Shown one piece after another: positions 8,001 to 14,260 of a DNA stretch of 16,455 bases. The notes under the pieces were generated by a model. The model did not search any database. It was given only the letters and a program-made list of their open reading frames with translations, and was not told the origin of the DNA. The first letter of the stretch is position 1; each line of letters begins with the position of its first letter. The position numbers were made by a program, and so were the translations under genes. This DNA is from Planctomycetota bacterium (GTDB taxonomy: Bacteria; Planctomycetota; Planctomycetia; Planctomycetales; Planctomycetaceae): assembly GCA_024278285.1 (NCBI GenBank), contig JAJRTM010000181.1:1-16455 (forward strand). The letters run 5' to 3'.

Positions 8001-8648
8001 GAAGGCGATTCAGACGAGACAGGTGAAGCGGTTGAGGTTACCGCGGAGAAACTCCAGAACTTGGTTGAATGGGCGAATCAGAAATTTGATACCTCTTTGC
8101 AGGTCGAGCAGTTTGAAGAATTTGACCGTGAACAAGCCAGAAATCTGCTCCTGCAACAGTACGATACCCGTTATCGCCCGGAGTTTTCGCATACCGAACG
8201 AATGATTATGCTGGAAGTGCTTGACCATGCGTGGAAAGAGCATCTCTATTATATGGATCACTTGCGGTCTGGAATTGGCCTGGTCAGTTACGCACAGAAA
8301 GACCCGAAAGTTGAATACAAAAAGGAAGGGATGAAGGCGTTCGATTCGATGTGGGATCGCGTGGGCGAGCAGGTGACATCTGCCTTGTTTCGCGTCGAAA
8401 GTGAAAGCCCGGACTTTGTCAGTTCGTTGTGGGAAATTACTGCGATTGAACATGATGAATTCGAAGAAGAACTTCCTCCCGAACCGGCTGGCACAGAAAA
8501 CATCGTGGAAGGAAATCTTCCCCCGGAACCGGGCGCCCCGGATAAAACAATTGAACCGATTAGGAATCGGGTCGAAAAAGTCGGCAGAAACGATCCCTGC
8601 CCCTGCGGCAGTGGCAAGAAATACAAAAAGTGTCACGGAAAAAGTTAA
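5091..8648 (+). CDS. secA: Protein translocase ATPase SecA, enlarged form
   Basis: SecA drives secretory proteins through SecYEG by ATP hydrolysis. From the ATG at 5091 (an in-frame TTG nine bases earlier is less likely) the protein has 1185 residues, against about 840-900 in Escherichia or Bacillus. Motor motifs are intact: Walker A TGEGKT near 134-139 with K138, Walker [14 protein letters not shown] from 238, MTGTA at about 401-405, GRGTDI at about 519-524 and [12 protein letters not shown] at about 598-609. The C-terminus has the SEC-C zinc motif (C1170, C1172, C1181, H1182), which binds SecB or ribosomes in relatives. The extra length lies at about 717-1032, where five W-centred repeats (W729, W793, W851, W919, W994) replace the usual short helical-wing segment. 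The usual sequence resumes at L-D-x-x-W-K-E-H-L near 1044. An N-terminal amphipathic extension of about 20 residues is also present. It is flanked by repeats and appears monocistronic. Confidence 0.97.
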   Translation: MEFMDRLGDWFVGLTAALNRIIQRFFGSHNERMIKQIGFVRDKDGNDEVIPGSLLDRIAQLEPDMQKKSEGELKQLTDTFRERLDDGQTVDDILPDAFAAVREAGVRYLKMRHYDVQMVGGYVLHKGDIAEMVTGEGKTLVSTLPAYLNALAGKVHVVTVNDYLAKRDMEWMGAIHIGLGLSVGTIQSQMSYADRQKAYACNITYGTNNELGFDYLRDNMKPRKEMQVQGPLDYAIVDEIDNILIDEARTPLIISGPAHDDITKYPKAHRIAMQLKKDVHFEVKEKEHTCHLTDEGIRKAEELAGVDSFYTAGNMEWPHLIDNSLRAIYLFKKDVTYVVEGGQIVIVDEHTGRKMYGRQWSDGLHQAVQSKEGVNIEETTQTLATITLQNFFKLYTKLSGMTGTAMTEAAEFSKIYDLDVIAVPTNRPSQRVNYTDVIFQTGNEKWDAVINEIKDVRESGRPVLVGTASIENSELLTKKMTRAGIKHEVLNAKHHEREAEIVSQAGSYGAVTISTNMAGRGTDIVLGGNPEFYAWEELKQKYESRLDVPKHEWDECSRKIAEREGMEEQGNKIRKAGGLYVIGTERHDARRIDLQLRGRAGRQGDPGSSRFFISLEDDLMRIFAGDFVRNILSSLGMRDGEAIESPMVVKQIEKAQKKREEHNFEIRKNLLEYDEVMDEQRKRVYSYRQQILDGANCRELVTEMISSQVHRAATVFLTEHYRWDTIAAWAEQNYGIELDPSDLRGMNLEQITKHLHDLSIRQAEDLIQEQIEEFLPEGEENEKEWNWLGLSRWANSRYGLNTNDRELKTEGRDKVFRLIYDRALKSLEKTDYSRVEQFLSPDLGPQSISGWLDQQYAFLIDPGELKELEPDQIEELVLERILKEFRAREIHFPVSVGMSRFMTRSRSGEQYDRQGLARWAETRFHTELNSESIDQKSRNDLEKLLNERSESYFQGDELLDEIDEIVNKTFEGDSDETGEAVEVTAEKLQNLVEWANQKFDTSLQVEQFEEFDREQARNLLLQQYDTRYRPEFSHTERMIMLEVLDHAWKEHLYYMDHLRSGIGLVSYAQKDPKVEYKKEGMKAFDSMWDRVGEQVTSALFRVESESPDFVSSLWEITAIEHDEFEEELPPEPAGTENIVEGNLPPEPGAPDKTIEPIRNRVEKVGRNDPCPCGSGKKYKKCHGKS

Positions 8649-8650
8649 CA

Positions 8651-8679
8651 GGCGAACCGGGTCAGTGATGATCCTGGTA
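8651..8679 (+). repeat. Single arm of the GGCGAGCC family, TCA/TGA variant
   Basis: GGCGAACCGGGTCAGTGATG starts two bases after the secA stop. The stem is GGGTCA, loop GTGA, TGATCC with one G-T pair, followed by TGGTAA. It matches the left arm of the element at 14110. No opposing arm was found nearby. Confidence 0.75.
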
Positions 8680-8684
8680 AGGTC

Positions 8685-8706
8685 GGTTAGGCTTTCCAGC
8701 CTGACA
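8685..8706 (+). repeat. TAGGCTTTCCAGCCT repeat, copy 1
   Basis: A 22-base unit with a small hairpin (AGGCT, loop TTCC, AGCCT). An identical copy is at 14008-14029 and a reverse-complement copy at 9294-9315. The latter makes an inverted pair bracketing most of the secA-waaA spacer. Confidence 0.85.
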
Positions 8707-8767
8707 CAACGAGCTACCTTAGGAGCGTTCGAACAATAACTGTCGTAGCCTTGATGTTTTGTTTTCT

Positions 8768-8945
8768 TGGCTGAAGGCCAAAATCATCATAGCCTGGGGC
8801 AACGCCCCAGGAAGAGATGAGTCGTCAACCTTTTGGCTGAAAGCCATAAACAACGGTATTGAATATGGCTTTCAGCCAAAAAGAGCAATCAAACAATTTT
8901 ACCTGGGGCGTTGCCCCAGGCTATGGTGAAAGAGGCCTTTGGCCA
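8768..8945. repeat. Nested palindromic element (CCTGGGGC family)
   Basis: The outer arms contain CCTGGGGCAACGCCCCAGG at 8793-8811 and its reverse complement at 8902-8920, matching for 23 bases and more loosely over 44 bases (8768-8811 against 8902-8945). Between them a second inverted pair, TTTTGGCTGAAAGCCATA (8831-8848) and its exact reverse complement (8864-8881), forms an 18-bp stem. Each arm also folds by itself, so the DNA could form several alternative hairpins or a cruciform. The two levels look like one repeat inserted in another. Confidence 0.88.
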
Positions 8946-9033
8946 AAAAAACAAATGAAATCAGACAGTAATTATTCGAGCTACCTTAGTCTGTTTGTAT
9001 TGAAAGTCTGTAACGCAAAATAATGGTTTTCGT

Positions 9034-9130
9034 GTGCCACGGCTCTGTGAGCCGTGCTGCGTTTGACTTGAGATTATCTCAAAACAGAAGTATTGAATTT
9101 CAGTTCACACGGCTCACAGAGCCGTGGCAC
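9034..9130. repeat. CACGGCTC-family paired palindromes
   Basis: The arm at 9034-9056 (GTGCCACGGCTCTGTGAGCC and three more bases) is repeated as an exact reverse complement at 9108-9130, giving a 23-bp inverted repeat around 51 bases. Each arm holds its own hairpin: CACGGCTC, loop TGT, GAGCCGTG. No other copy lies in the window. Confidence 0.88.
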
Positions 9131-9186
9131 TCAACAAGGAAACGAAACGGGATTGTCTGTGTTTTTGCAGAAATAAAGATTGTGTG

Positions 9187-9212
9187 TAGGGTCCGCAATA
9201 GCGGACCCTACG
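9187..9212 (+). repeat. GGTCCGC-family single palindrome, copy B
   Basis: TAGGGTCCGC, loop AATA, GCGGACCCTA is a perfect 10-bp stem followed by CG. It matches the right half of copy A at 4656-4680. The opposing half is absent. Confidence 0.85.
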
Positions 9213-9293
9213 TCTAAGCTGAATAGTTACAAAACGACTACTATTGAAGGAGTTTCATAGGCTACTTTAGTCAAAAATAATATCAATTCGGTT

Positions 9294-9315
9294 TGTCAGG
9301 CTGGAAAGCCTAACC
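9294..9315 (-). repeat. TAGGCTTTCCAGCCT repeat, copy 2 (inverted)
   Basis: Exact reverse complement of the 22-base unit at 8685-8706. The two enclose 587 bases that hold three other palindromic elements. Confidence 0.85.
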
Positions 9316-9328
9316 TACGGGTTTTCAG

Positions 9329-9373
9329 AATATCCTGCCAGCTTTGCGCAGGATTTCATTGATAAGATACTAA
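9329..9373 (+). repeat. 45-bp direct repeat before waaA
   Basis: AATATCCTGCCA, then TTGCGCAG, then ATTTCATTGATAAGATACTA. It matches 14214-14258 at 42 of 45 bases with no gap. ATCCTGC and GCAGGAT form a 7-bp stem here, and one mismatch breaks it in the other copy. It ends 16 bases before the waaA ATG. Confidence 0.9.
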
Positions 9374-9389
9374 CCTACTTTTTTTGGGA

Positions 9390-10709
9390 ATGGATTCCCT
9401 GATGCGTTATGTGCTGAATGTTATTTATCTGCTTTTGATTCTGTCTGTCTCGCCGATGCTTTTTTATCGCCGATGGACGCAGGGAAAATATCGCGATGGC
9501 TGGTCGCAAAAATTGTGGGGAAATCTTCCCACGCGAACTGGCGATGCTCCCTGCTTATGGTTTCATGCGGTCAGCGTGGGCGAAGTGTTACAGCTTGAAC
9601 CGATTGTCGCTGCCTGGAAGAAAAGGCATCCTGAATGGGAAATTGTCATCAGCACAACAACCAACACGGGGTTGCAAGTTGCGCAAGATAAATTCAAAGA
9701 TTGTCTCTTGTGTTACTGTCCGCTTGATTTTACCTGGGCGGTCCGCAAGGCTTTTGATCGGATTCGACCCAACGGTTTTGTTTTGGTCGAACTGGAATTG
9801 TGGCCCAACATAATTGGCGAAGCACATCGAAGAGACATCCCGGCTGCAATCATTAACGGACGCCTGGGCGAGAAAAGTTTTCGAGGGTATTCCCGCATTC
9901 AAAAATTGGTTCGTCCGTTACTACAGCCGTTCGGTTGTATCGCGGTGCAGAACGAAATTTATCAAAAGCGGTTTGAGGCACTCGGTGCAAACCCGACTTC
10001 TCTGCACAATGTCGGCTCGATGAAATTCGATCGCTTGATGACTGATCGAAATGCTGCTGCGGTTTGCGAATTACGAACCGCATTCGGGATTGAAGAAAAT
10101 GTGATGGTACTGATGGCGGGAAGCACGCATGCGCCCGAAGAGCAAATTATTCTTGATACCTGGAAACAACTACGAAAAACATTCCCTGAATTGCAATTGA
10201 TTCTCGCCCCGCGTCATGCAGAGCGATTTGAGGAAGTCGCGAATCTGATCAAACAAAACGGCTGTCAATTGATCCAGCGATCTGAAGGAATTCAGTCGAA
10301 ATCAGAAAAGCAAACGGTGCTGCTTCTCGACACATTAGGCGAACTTTCTGCCTGTTGGGGGTTAGCAGATATCGCGTATGTGGGCGGAACATTAACCAAC
10401 CGCGGCGGTCAAAACATGATGGAACCAGCCGCTTATGGCTGTGCGGTGCTGTTTGGCCCGAACACATGGAATTTTGCTGATGTGGTCGATGAGTTGAAGA
10501 ACCGAAATGCCTGCCAGGTTGTTAAAGATCATAGTTCTCTTCAGGGAAATGTGCGTAACCTGATTAAAGACAGCAGGTTACGGCATGCAATGGGAGCTGC
10601 GGCTGCCGAATATGTGCTTTCAAAGCGAGGAGCCACGGATAAAACGATCAACCAGTTGGAACGGATGCTGAGCCTGGAAGGTAGGGCATTTTCCTCCAGA
10701 GCGGCTTGA
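9390..10709 (+). CDS. waaA: 3-deoxy-D-manno-octulosonic acid (Kdo) transferase
   Basis: WaaA (KdtA) transfers Kdo from CMP-Kdo to lipid A precursor at the inner face of the cytoplasmic membrane, so this bacterium probably makes lipid A with a Kdo core. The 439-residue protein has an N-terminal membrane anchor (about 6-24), then the acceptor-binding half with HAVSVGEVLQ, in which E65 matches the catalytic glutamate. The V-E-x-E-L-W-P-N block near 133-140 and GSMKFDRL near 209-216 follow. The donor-binding half carries GGQNMMEP at 339-346, the glycosyltransferase family 30 signature. Length is normal. I took the ATG at 9390. An in-frame TTG six bases earlier and an ATG at 9402 are alternatives, and none has a strong ribosome site. 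A long repeat-filled spacer lies upstream and a paired palindrome downstream. Confidence 0.95.
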   Translation: MDSLMRYVLNVIYLLLILSVSPMLFYRRWTQGKYRDGWSQKLWGNLPTRTGDAPCLWFHAVSVGEVLQLEPIVAAWKKRHPEWEIVISTTTNTGLQVAQDKFKDCLLCYCPLDFTWAVRKAFDRIRPNGFVLVELELWPNIIGEAHRRDIPAAIINGRLGEKSFRGYSRIQKLVRPLLQPFGCIAVQNEIYQKRFEALGANPTSLHNVGSMKFDRLMTDRNAAAVCELRTAFGIEENVMVLMAGSTHAPEEQIILDTWKQLRKTFPELQLILAPRHAERFEEVANLIKQNGCQLIQRSEGIQSKSEKQTVLLLDTLGELSACWGLADIAYVGGTLTNRGGQNMMEPAAYGCAVLFGPNTWNFADVVDELKNRNACQVVKDHSSLQGNVRNLIKDSRLRHAMGAAAAEYVLSKRGATDKTINQLERMLSLEGRAFSSRAA

Positions 10710-10780
10710 TTCCCGCTTACAGACTTTAAGTACAAGCATAAACCGGTAAGATAAAAGGCGTCTCGGCGGTTAGTCAAGCG

Positions 10781-10847
10781 TAAGGTCCGCTGTGTGGACC
10801 GAAAAGAGGTACATGCTTCAGCAATGGTCCGCACAGCGGACCCTACA
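10781..10847. repeat. GGTCCGC-family paired palindromes, copy C
   Basis: Left hairpin GGTCCGC, TGT, GTGGACC (10784-10800, one G-T pair) and right hairpin GGTCCGC, ACA, GCGGACC (10826-10842) followed by CTACAG. The loops TGT and ACA are complementary, as expected if the halves are inverted copies. It fills most of the waaA-metK spacer, and no SAM riboswitch pattern was seen there. Confidence 0.85.
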
Positions 10848-10887
10848 GCTTACAATTTATAAAACAGTTTGATTTTTGAGGAATAAC

Positions 10888-12066
10888 ATGGCGAATTATT
10901 TTTTTACGAGTGAAGCGGTCAGCATGGGGCATCCGGATAAAGTTTCGGATCAGGTTTCGGATGGAATTCTGGATGCACTTCTTGCGCAAGATCCGATGGC
11001 TCGTGTGGCCTGCGAAACTTTATGCACAACCGATTTTGTCTGCCTGGCTGGTGAGATCACCGCCAATGCAGATGTCGATTACGAAGCAGTCACTCGTAAA
11101 GTGATTCGGGAAATTGGTTACACCAGTGATGATATCGGCTTCAATGCAGATACCTGTGAAGTGCTTGTCAAACTGCATTCACAATCTGGCGATATCGCGA
11201 TGGGTGTGGACCGCGACGGCGCAGGCGACCAGGGTTTGATGTTCGGGTTCGCCTGCAATCAGACCGAAGAATATATGCCTGTCCCGATTGCGTTATCGCA
11301 TCGCATTTTGAATCGTTTGACCGAAGCACGCCAGAAAGAAGGCGTGAGCTGGATTCGTCCCGATAATAAATCGCAGGTCTCTGTCGAATTCGATGGCAGT
11401 CGCCCGGTTGGGGTTTCTGCGATTGTTGTTTCGACACAGCATTCTCCTGATATTTCTCAAGAAGAAATTTCAGAATATGTGATTAACGAAATTGTCAACG
11501 ATGTTGTGCCTGCCAAGTTTTTGAATGATAAAACAGAGTATCATATCAATCCGACTGGTCAGTTTATTGTCGGTGGACCGCATGGCGATACCGGCTTGAC
11601 GGGTCGAAAAATTATTGTTGACACTTACGGCGGTTGGGGACGTCATGGCGGCGGCGCATTCAGTGGAAAAGATTCGACCAAGGTGGATCGCTCTGCAGCG
11701 TACATGGCTCGATACGTTGCCAAGAATATCGTTGCGGCAGGGCTGGCGAGTGAATGTGAAGTTCAACTGGCGTATGCGATTGGTGTTGCAGAACCAGTTA
11801 GTATTCACATCACTACAGGCGGAACAGCCGTTGTTGATGAAGAAAAAATTGCGGATGCGGTTCGAGAAATCTTCCCGCTCACTCCCAAAGGAATTATCGA
11901 AACACTCGATTTGCGACGCCCGATCTTTCAGAAAACTGCCTGGGGCGGACACTTCGGTCGCAACGATCCCGACTTCAAATGGGAAGCTACCGACAAAGCC
12001 TCTGCACTTCGCGATGCACTTGGATTGGAAGCCGAAGTCCCTGCAACAGATTTTGTGATGAGTTAA
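10888..12066 (+). CDS. metK: S-adenosylmethionine synthetase
   Basis: MetK makes S-adenosylmethionine from methionine and ATP in the cytoplasm, the methyl donor for the whole cell. The 392-residue length is typical. GHPDK at 14-18 is the N-terminal ATP and metal motif, [10 protein letters not shown] at 111-120 is the first family signature, and GGGAFSGKD at 254-262 is the phosphate-binding second signature. The final W-G-G-H-F-G near 352-357 is also characteristic. The ATG has a GAGG ribosome site about 8 bases upstream (TTGAGGAATAAC), which favours it over an in-frame TTG 12 bases earlier. It stands alone: waaA is 178 bases upstream behind a repeat, and the next gene follows after 86 bases containing a half repeat. 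Confidence 0.98.
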   Translation: MANYFFTSEAVSMGHPDKVSDQVSDGILDALLAQDPMARVACETLCTTDFVCLAGEITANADVDYEAVTRKVIREIGYTSDDIGFNADTCEVLVKLHSQSGDIAMGVDRDGAGDQGLMFGFACNQTEEYMPVPIALSHRILNRLTEARQKEGVSWIRPDNKSQVSVEFDGSRPVGVSAIVVSTQHSPDISQEEISEYVINEIVNDVVPAKFLNDKTEYHINPTGQFIVGGPHGDTGLTGRKIIVDTYGGWGRHGGGAFSGKDSTKVDRSAAYMARYVAKNIVAAGLASECEVQLAYAIGVAEPVSIHITTGGTAVVDEEKIADAVREIFPLTPKGIIETLDLRRPIFQKTAWGGHFGRNDPDFKWEATDKASALRDALGLEAEVPATDFVMS

Positions 12067-12089
12067 TCAAATCCAGAAATAACGTATCA

Positions 12090-12116
12090 GGCGAGCCGGG
12101 GGTGTTAACCCCCGGG
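12090..12116 (+). repeat. Single arm of the GGCGAGCC family, GGT/ACC variant
   Basis: GGCGAGCC followed by CCGGGGGT, loop GTTA, ACCCCCGG (12096-12115), an 8-bp stem. It matches the left arm at 4967. No opposing arm is nearby. It lies between metK and the next gene and could act as a weak stop or barrier. Confidence 0.8.
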
Positions 12117-12152
12117 TGAATTGGTTTACAGAGGAGACGAAGGAGTGTTTCC

Positions 12153-12989
12153 ATGGATAGCTTAAATAAATCGCGACTTGCAACCAGTCTGAATGATTGG
12201 GCAACGAAGTTAAAAAGCTCCCCGTATTTGCAGATTGGCTGGGGGCTGAGTTGCCTCTGGTTGCTCGTGGGACTGCTACTTTTATGTAGTCGTATTCTAG
12301 GAAGTTTTATTCCCAATGCCGATCCTGTTCGCGCCTTCGGAGTCATTTTACTGCTTAATGGAATCGTGCTTTCTGTTAATTGGGGGCTTCTGAAAGGAGT
12401 TGAAAATCGGTTGCGATCTGTCTGGGAAACTCTCCTCTGGCCCGGCCTGTTTTTTGCAGGGGCTGCTTTCATGACGCTGGCAATGCTTCCCGGAAGTTCC
12501 TCACTGACGGTATTATTGGGCATTGGAATATTATTGTTGCTCGGTTTTTTCCTGGCTGATCTCTCTCTCGGTTTACTTTCCTCAGATATTGATTCGCAGG
12601 TTTGGCCTGCTCATTCAGATAGCATCAATTCAACGAATGACTTATCGAATTGTGTTGAGCAAGCCGAGCCAGAAGAGCATCTCACTCAGTGGCTTTCCCG
12701 CAAACAGGATGAGCAAGGGGCGGATATTATCGAGGGAATGATTCGACTGGAGCTGGCAGCGGGACAAATTCAAAAGGCGGCTCACGTAGCCTTTACGCCT
12801 TCGTTCTCTTCGGTTCCGCAGATGGAATGTGAACCGCTGGGTGATGCAGAAGTGGAAGTGATATTAGGGGACGTTTACCCGCACGGCTTCCGTGTCGAAA
12901 TTCGGCGAACCGATTCCAATCGAGAAGCGATAGAAGTCGAAGTCGGTTTCCAGGCAGTTTGTGCCAAGTCGAATAAAAATGCAGCATAA
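12153..12989 (+). CDS. Hypothetical four-helix membrane protein, planctomycete type
   Basis: The function is not recognised. The 278-residue protein has a polar N-terminus, hydrophobic segments at about 27-46, 61-79, 94-112 and 117-140, an acidic linker with several prolines (about 145-180), and a soluble C-terminal domain. That domain contains an EGMIRLELAAGQIQKAAHVA stretch (194-213) and a CEP...PHGFRVEIRR segment (226-252), which look conserved in wording. I associate this layout with uncharacterised planctomycete proteins, but from memory only. The helices would anchor it in the cytoplasmic membrane. The start is well supported: AGGAG at 12141-12145 lies seven bases before the ATG. It follows metK on the same strand after 86 bases and precedes a paired palindrome. 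Confidence 0.75.
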   Translation: MDSLNKSRLATSLNDWATKLKSSPYLQIGWGLSCLWLLVGLLLLCSRILGSFIPNADPVRAFGVILLLNGIVLSVNWGLLKGVENRLRSVWETLLWPGLFFAGAAFMTLAMLPGSSSLTVLLGIGILLLLGFFLADLSLGLLSSDIDSQVWPAHSDSINSTNDLSNCVEQAEPEEHLTQWLSRKQDEQGADIIEGMIRLELAAGQIQKAAHVAFTPSFSSVPQMECEPLGDAEVEVILGDVYPHGFRVEIRRTDSNREAIEVEVGFQAVCAKSNKNAA

Positions 12990-13000
12990 ATATAAAATGC

Positions 13001-13072
13001 AGGGTCCGCTGCGCGGGCCATGATTGATACATCTTCTTAGCTTTAATAATGGTCCGCACAGCGGACCCTACG
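13001..13072. repeat. GGTCCGC-family paired palindromes, copy D
   Basis: Left hairpin GGTCCGC, TGC, GCGGGCC (13003-13019, one G-T pair) and right hairpin GGTCCGC, ACA, GCGGACC (13051-13067) followed by CTACG. The halves are 31 bases apart and face each other, as in copies A and C. It ends 20 bases before the prolyl isomerase ATG. Confidence 0.85.
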
Positions 13073-13091
13073 GTCTGTGAGGGTAAGGGAA

Positions 13092-13997
13092 ATGAGAAAA
13101 CATCTTCTTCTAGTGGCGATGTTATCTGCGGTTTTTTCATTTCCGCAAGATGCTCATTCGCAGTCTTCTCCCGTTGTTGCAACGGTCAATCGAGAGAAAA
13201 TTGATGCAGACCGGTTGCATCTTTACATGCTCACGCAGGGTATTCCTGAACAGGAGTGGTCTAAGTACGAGAAGCAATTCCTTGAACAGTTGATTGACCG
13301 CACACTGGTTCGACAGTTTCTCGATTCCCGAAAAGTAACGGCACCGAAAGCAACGCTGGAACGCCAATTAGCGATCATCGAAAAGATGCTTAAAAATGTG
13401 GACTCACCTGAAGAGTTACTAAAAAAACTGGGGATGACACGCAAAGATCTTGAACGAGAATTATCGTTGCCACTCGCATGGCAGCGATATGTGCAACAGG
13501 TAATCGTTGAAAAAGAAATCGCGGATTACTTTCAACAACATCGGACAGAACTTGATGGGACGCAGCGGCAAGCTCGCCAGATTTTTCTTAAACTTCCTAA
13601 GAATGCAACCGAGCAACAGGTTGCCGAGGCGATCAATCTATTGACTGAATTGAAAAATCGGATCGAAAGAAAAGAGTTGAGTTTTGTCGAAGCAGCCCGC
13701 AAACATTCACAATCTCCCTCGGCGAAACAGGGAGGCGATTTAGGGACATTCGCATTCACCGGACAGATGCCAGCCGAGATCGCAAAGCAGGTTTTCAAGA
13801 CAGAGGTGAAACAGATAGGCAGGCCGTTTCGCAGTAAATTTGGCGTGCATCTAATTTACGTTGAAAAAGAAATTCCCGGTCAACTCAGTCTCGAAGATGC
13901 CCGCCCGGAAATCCTTTCGCATCTGATCGAACAGAAATGGCACCAAACAGTAAAACGGCTGCGGAAATCCGCTCGGATTTCTTACGACTCCAGATAA
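13092..13997 (+). CDS. Exported parvulin-type peptidyl-prolyl isomerase (SurA/PrsA-like)
   Basis: This 301-residue protein begins with a signal peptide: MRKHLLLVAM, a hydrophobic core, and a likely cleavage in the DAHSQS region near 21-24. A helical SurA_N-like chaperone part (about 28-150) includes the typical V-A-T-V-N-x-E start. The parvulin domain (PpiC, about 157-260) shows the hallmark SAKQGGDLGTF at 210-220 and FGVHLIYVE at 250-258. Such proteins help fold exported or outer membrane proteins in the periplasm by turning prolyl bonds. With a single parvulin domain it is nearer to PpiC/PrsA than to two-domain SurA. I chose the ATG at 13092, which gives a clean signal peptide. A GTG at 13077 would add five residues. 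An AGGG-type ribosome site lies just upstream. It appears to be its own unit after the repeat. Confidence 0.9.
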   Translation: MRKHLLLVAMLSAVFSFPQDAHSQSSPVVATVNREKIDADRLHLYMLTQGIPEQEWSKYEKQFLEQLIDRTLVRQFLDSRKVTAPKATLERQLAIIEKMLKNVDSPEELLKKLGMTRKDLERELSLPLAWQRYVQQVIVEKEIADYFQQHRTELDGTQRQARQIFLKLPKNATEQQVAEAINLLTELKNRIERKELSFVEAARKHSQSPSAKQGGDLGTFAFTGQMPAEIAKQVFKTEVKQIGRPFRSKFGVHLIYVEKEIPGQLSLEDARPEILSHLIEQKWHQTVKRLRKSARISYDSR

Positions 13998-14007
13998 AAG
14001 AATTGTA

Positions 14008-14029
14008 GGTTAGGCTTTCCAGCCTGACA
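14008..14029 (+). repeat. TAGGCTTTCCAGCCT repeat, copy 3
   Basis: Identical to the 22-base unit at 8685-8706. It lies 10 bases after the prolyl isomerase stop, as copy 1 lies shortly after the secA stop. AGGCT, TTCC, AGCCT is a small stem. Confidence 0.85.
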
Positions 14030-14109
14030 AATGTGGTTTCCAAGATAATTCACTCTCTGATTTACCCGTGAGTTTCTAACCCGGACAAGCCGGAAGAAAA
14101 CAGAAATCA

Positions 14110-14209
14110 GGCGAGCCGGGTCAGTGATGACCCTGGTAACTTTCGAGTGCCAATTGGTTGCCGATCTGTAACAGCAGAGTAACCAGGGGGTTAACACCCC
14201 CGGCTCGCC
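14110..14209. repeat. GGCGAGCC-family paired palindromes, mixed arms
   Basis: The left arm GGCGAGCCGGGTCAGTGATG carries stem GGGTCA, GTGA, TGACCC, and the right arm carries stem GGGGGT, TAAC, ACCCCC ending in GGCTCGCC. Outer bases match as an inverted repeat while the inner stems belong to different variants. Both arms share a GTTAC/GTAAC flank on the inner side (CTGGTAAC, and GTAACCAG on the right). Confidence 0.88.
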
Positions 14210-14213
14210 TGAA

Positions 14214-14258
14214 AATATCCTGCCACTTTTGCGCAGCATTTCATTGATAAGATACTAA
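14214..14258 (+). repeat. 45-bp direct repeat before the GNAT gene
   Basis: Second copy of the 45-base unit found at 9329-9373, 42 of 45 bases identical. It ends two bases before the ATG of the acetyltransferase gene, so it supplies the whole region immediately upstream, with no ribosome site. Confidence 0.9.
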
Positions 14259-14260
14259 AG

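Noticed and set aside
9023..9217. Small plus-strand open frame in the secA-waaA spacer
   Set aside because: It is composed of the CACGGCTC inverted pair and flanking repeat sequence, with no ribosome site or domain.
8649..9389. Insertion sequence or transposon in the secA-waaA spacer
   Set aside because: No transposase frame or remnant was found; the inverted repeats are short hairpin units.
10710..10887. SAM riboswitch upstream of metK
   Set aside because: The spacer is occupied by the GGTCCGC hairpin pair, and no SAM-I or SAM-II core was recognised.
4600..14209. CRISPR array
   Set aside because: The repeats are dispersed, inverted in pairs and irregularly spaced, and no cas gene is present.
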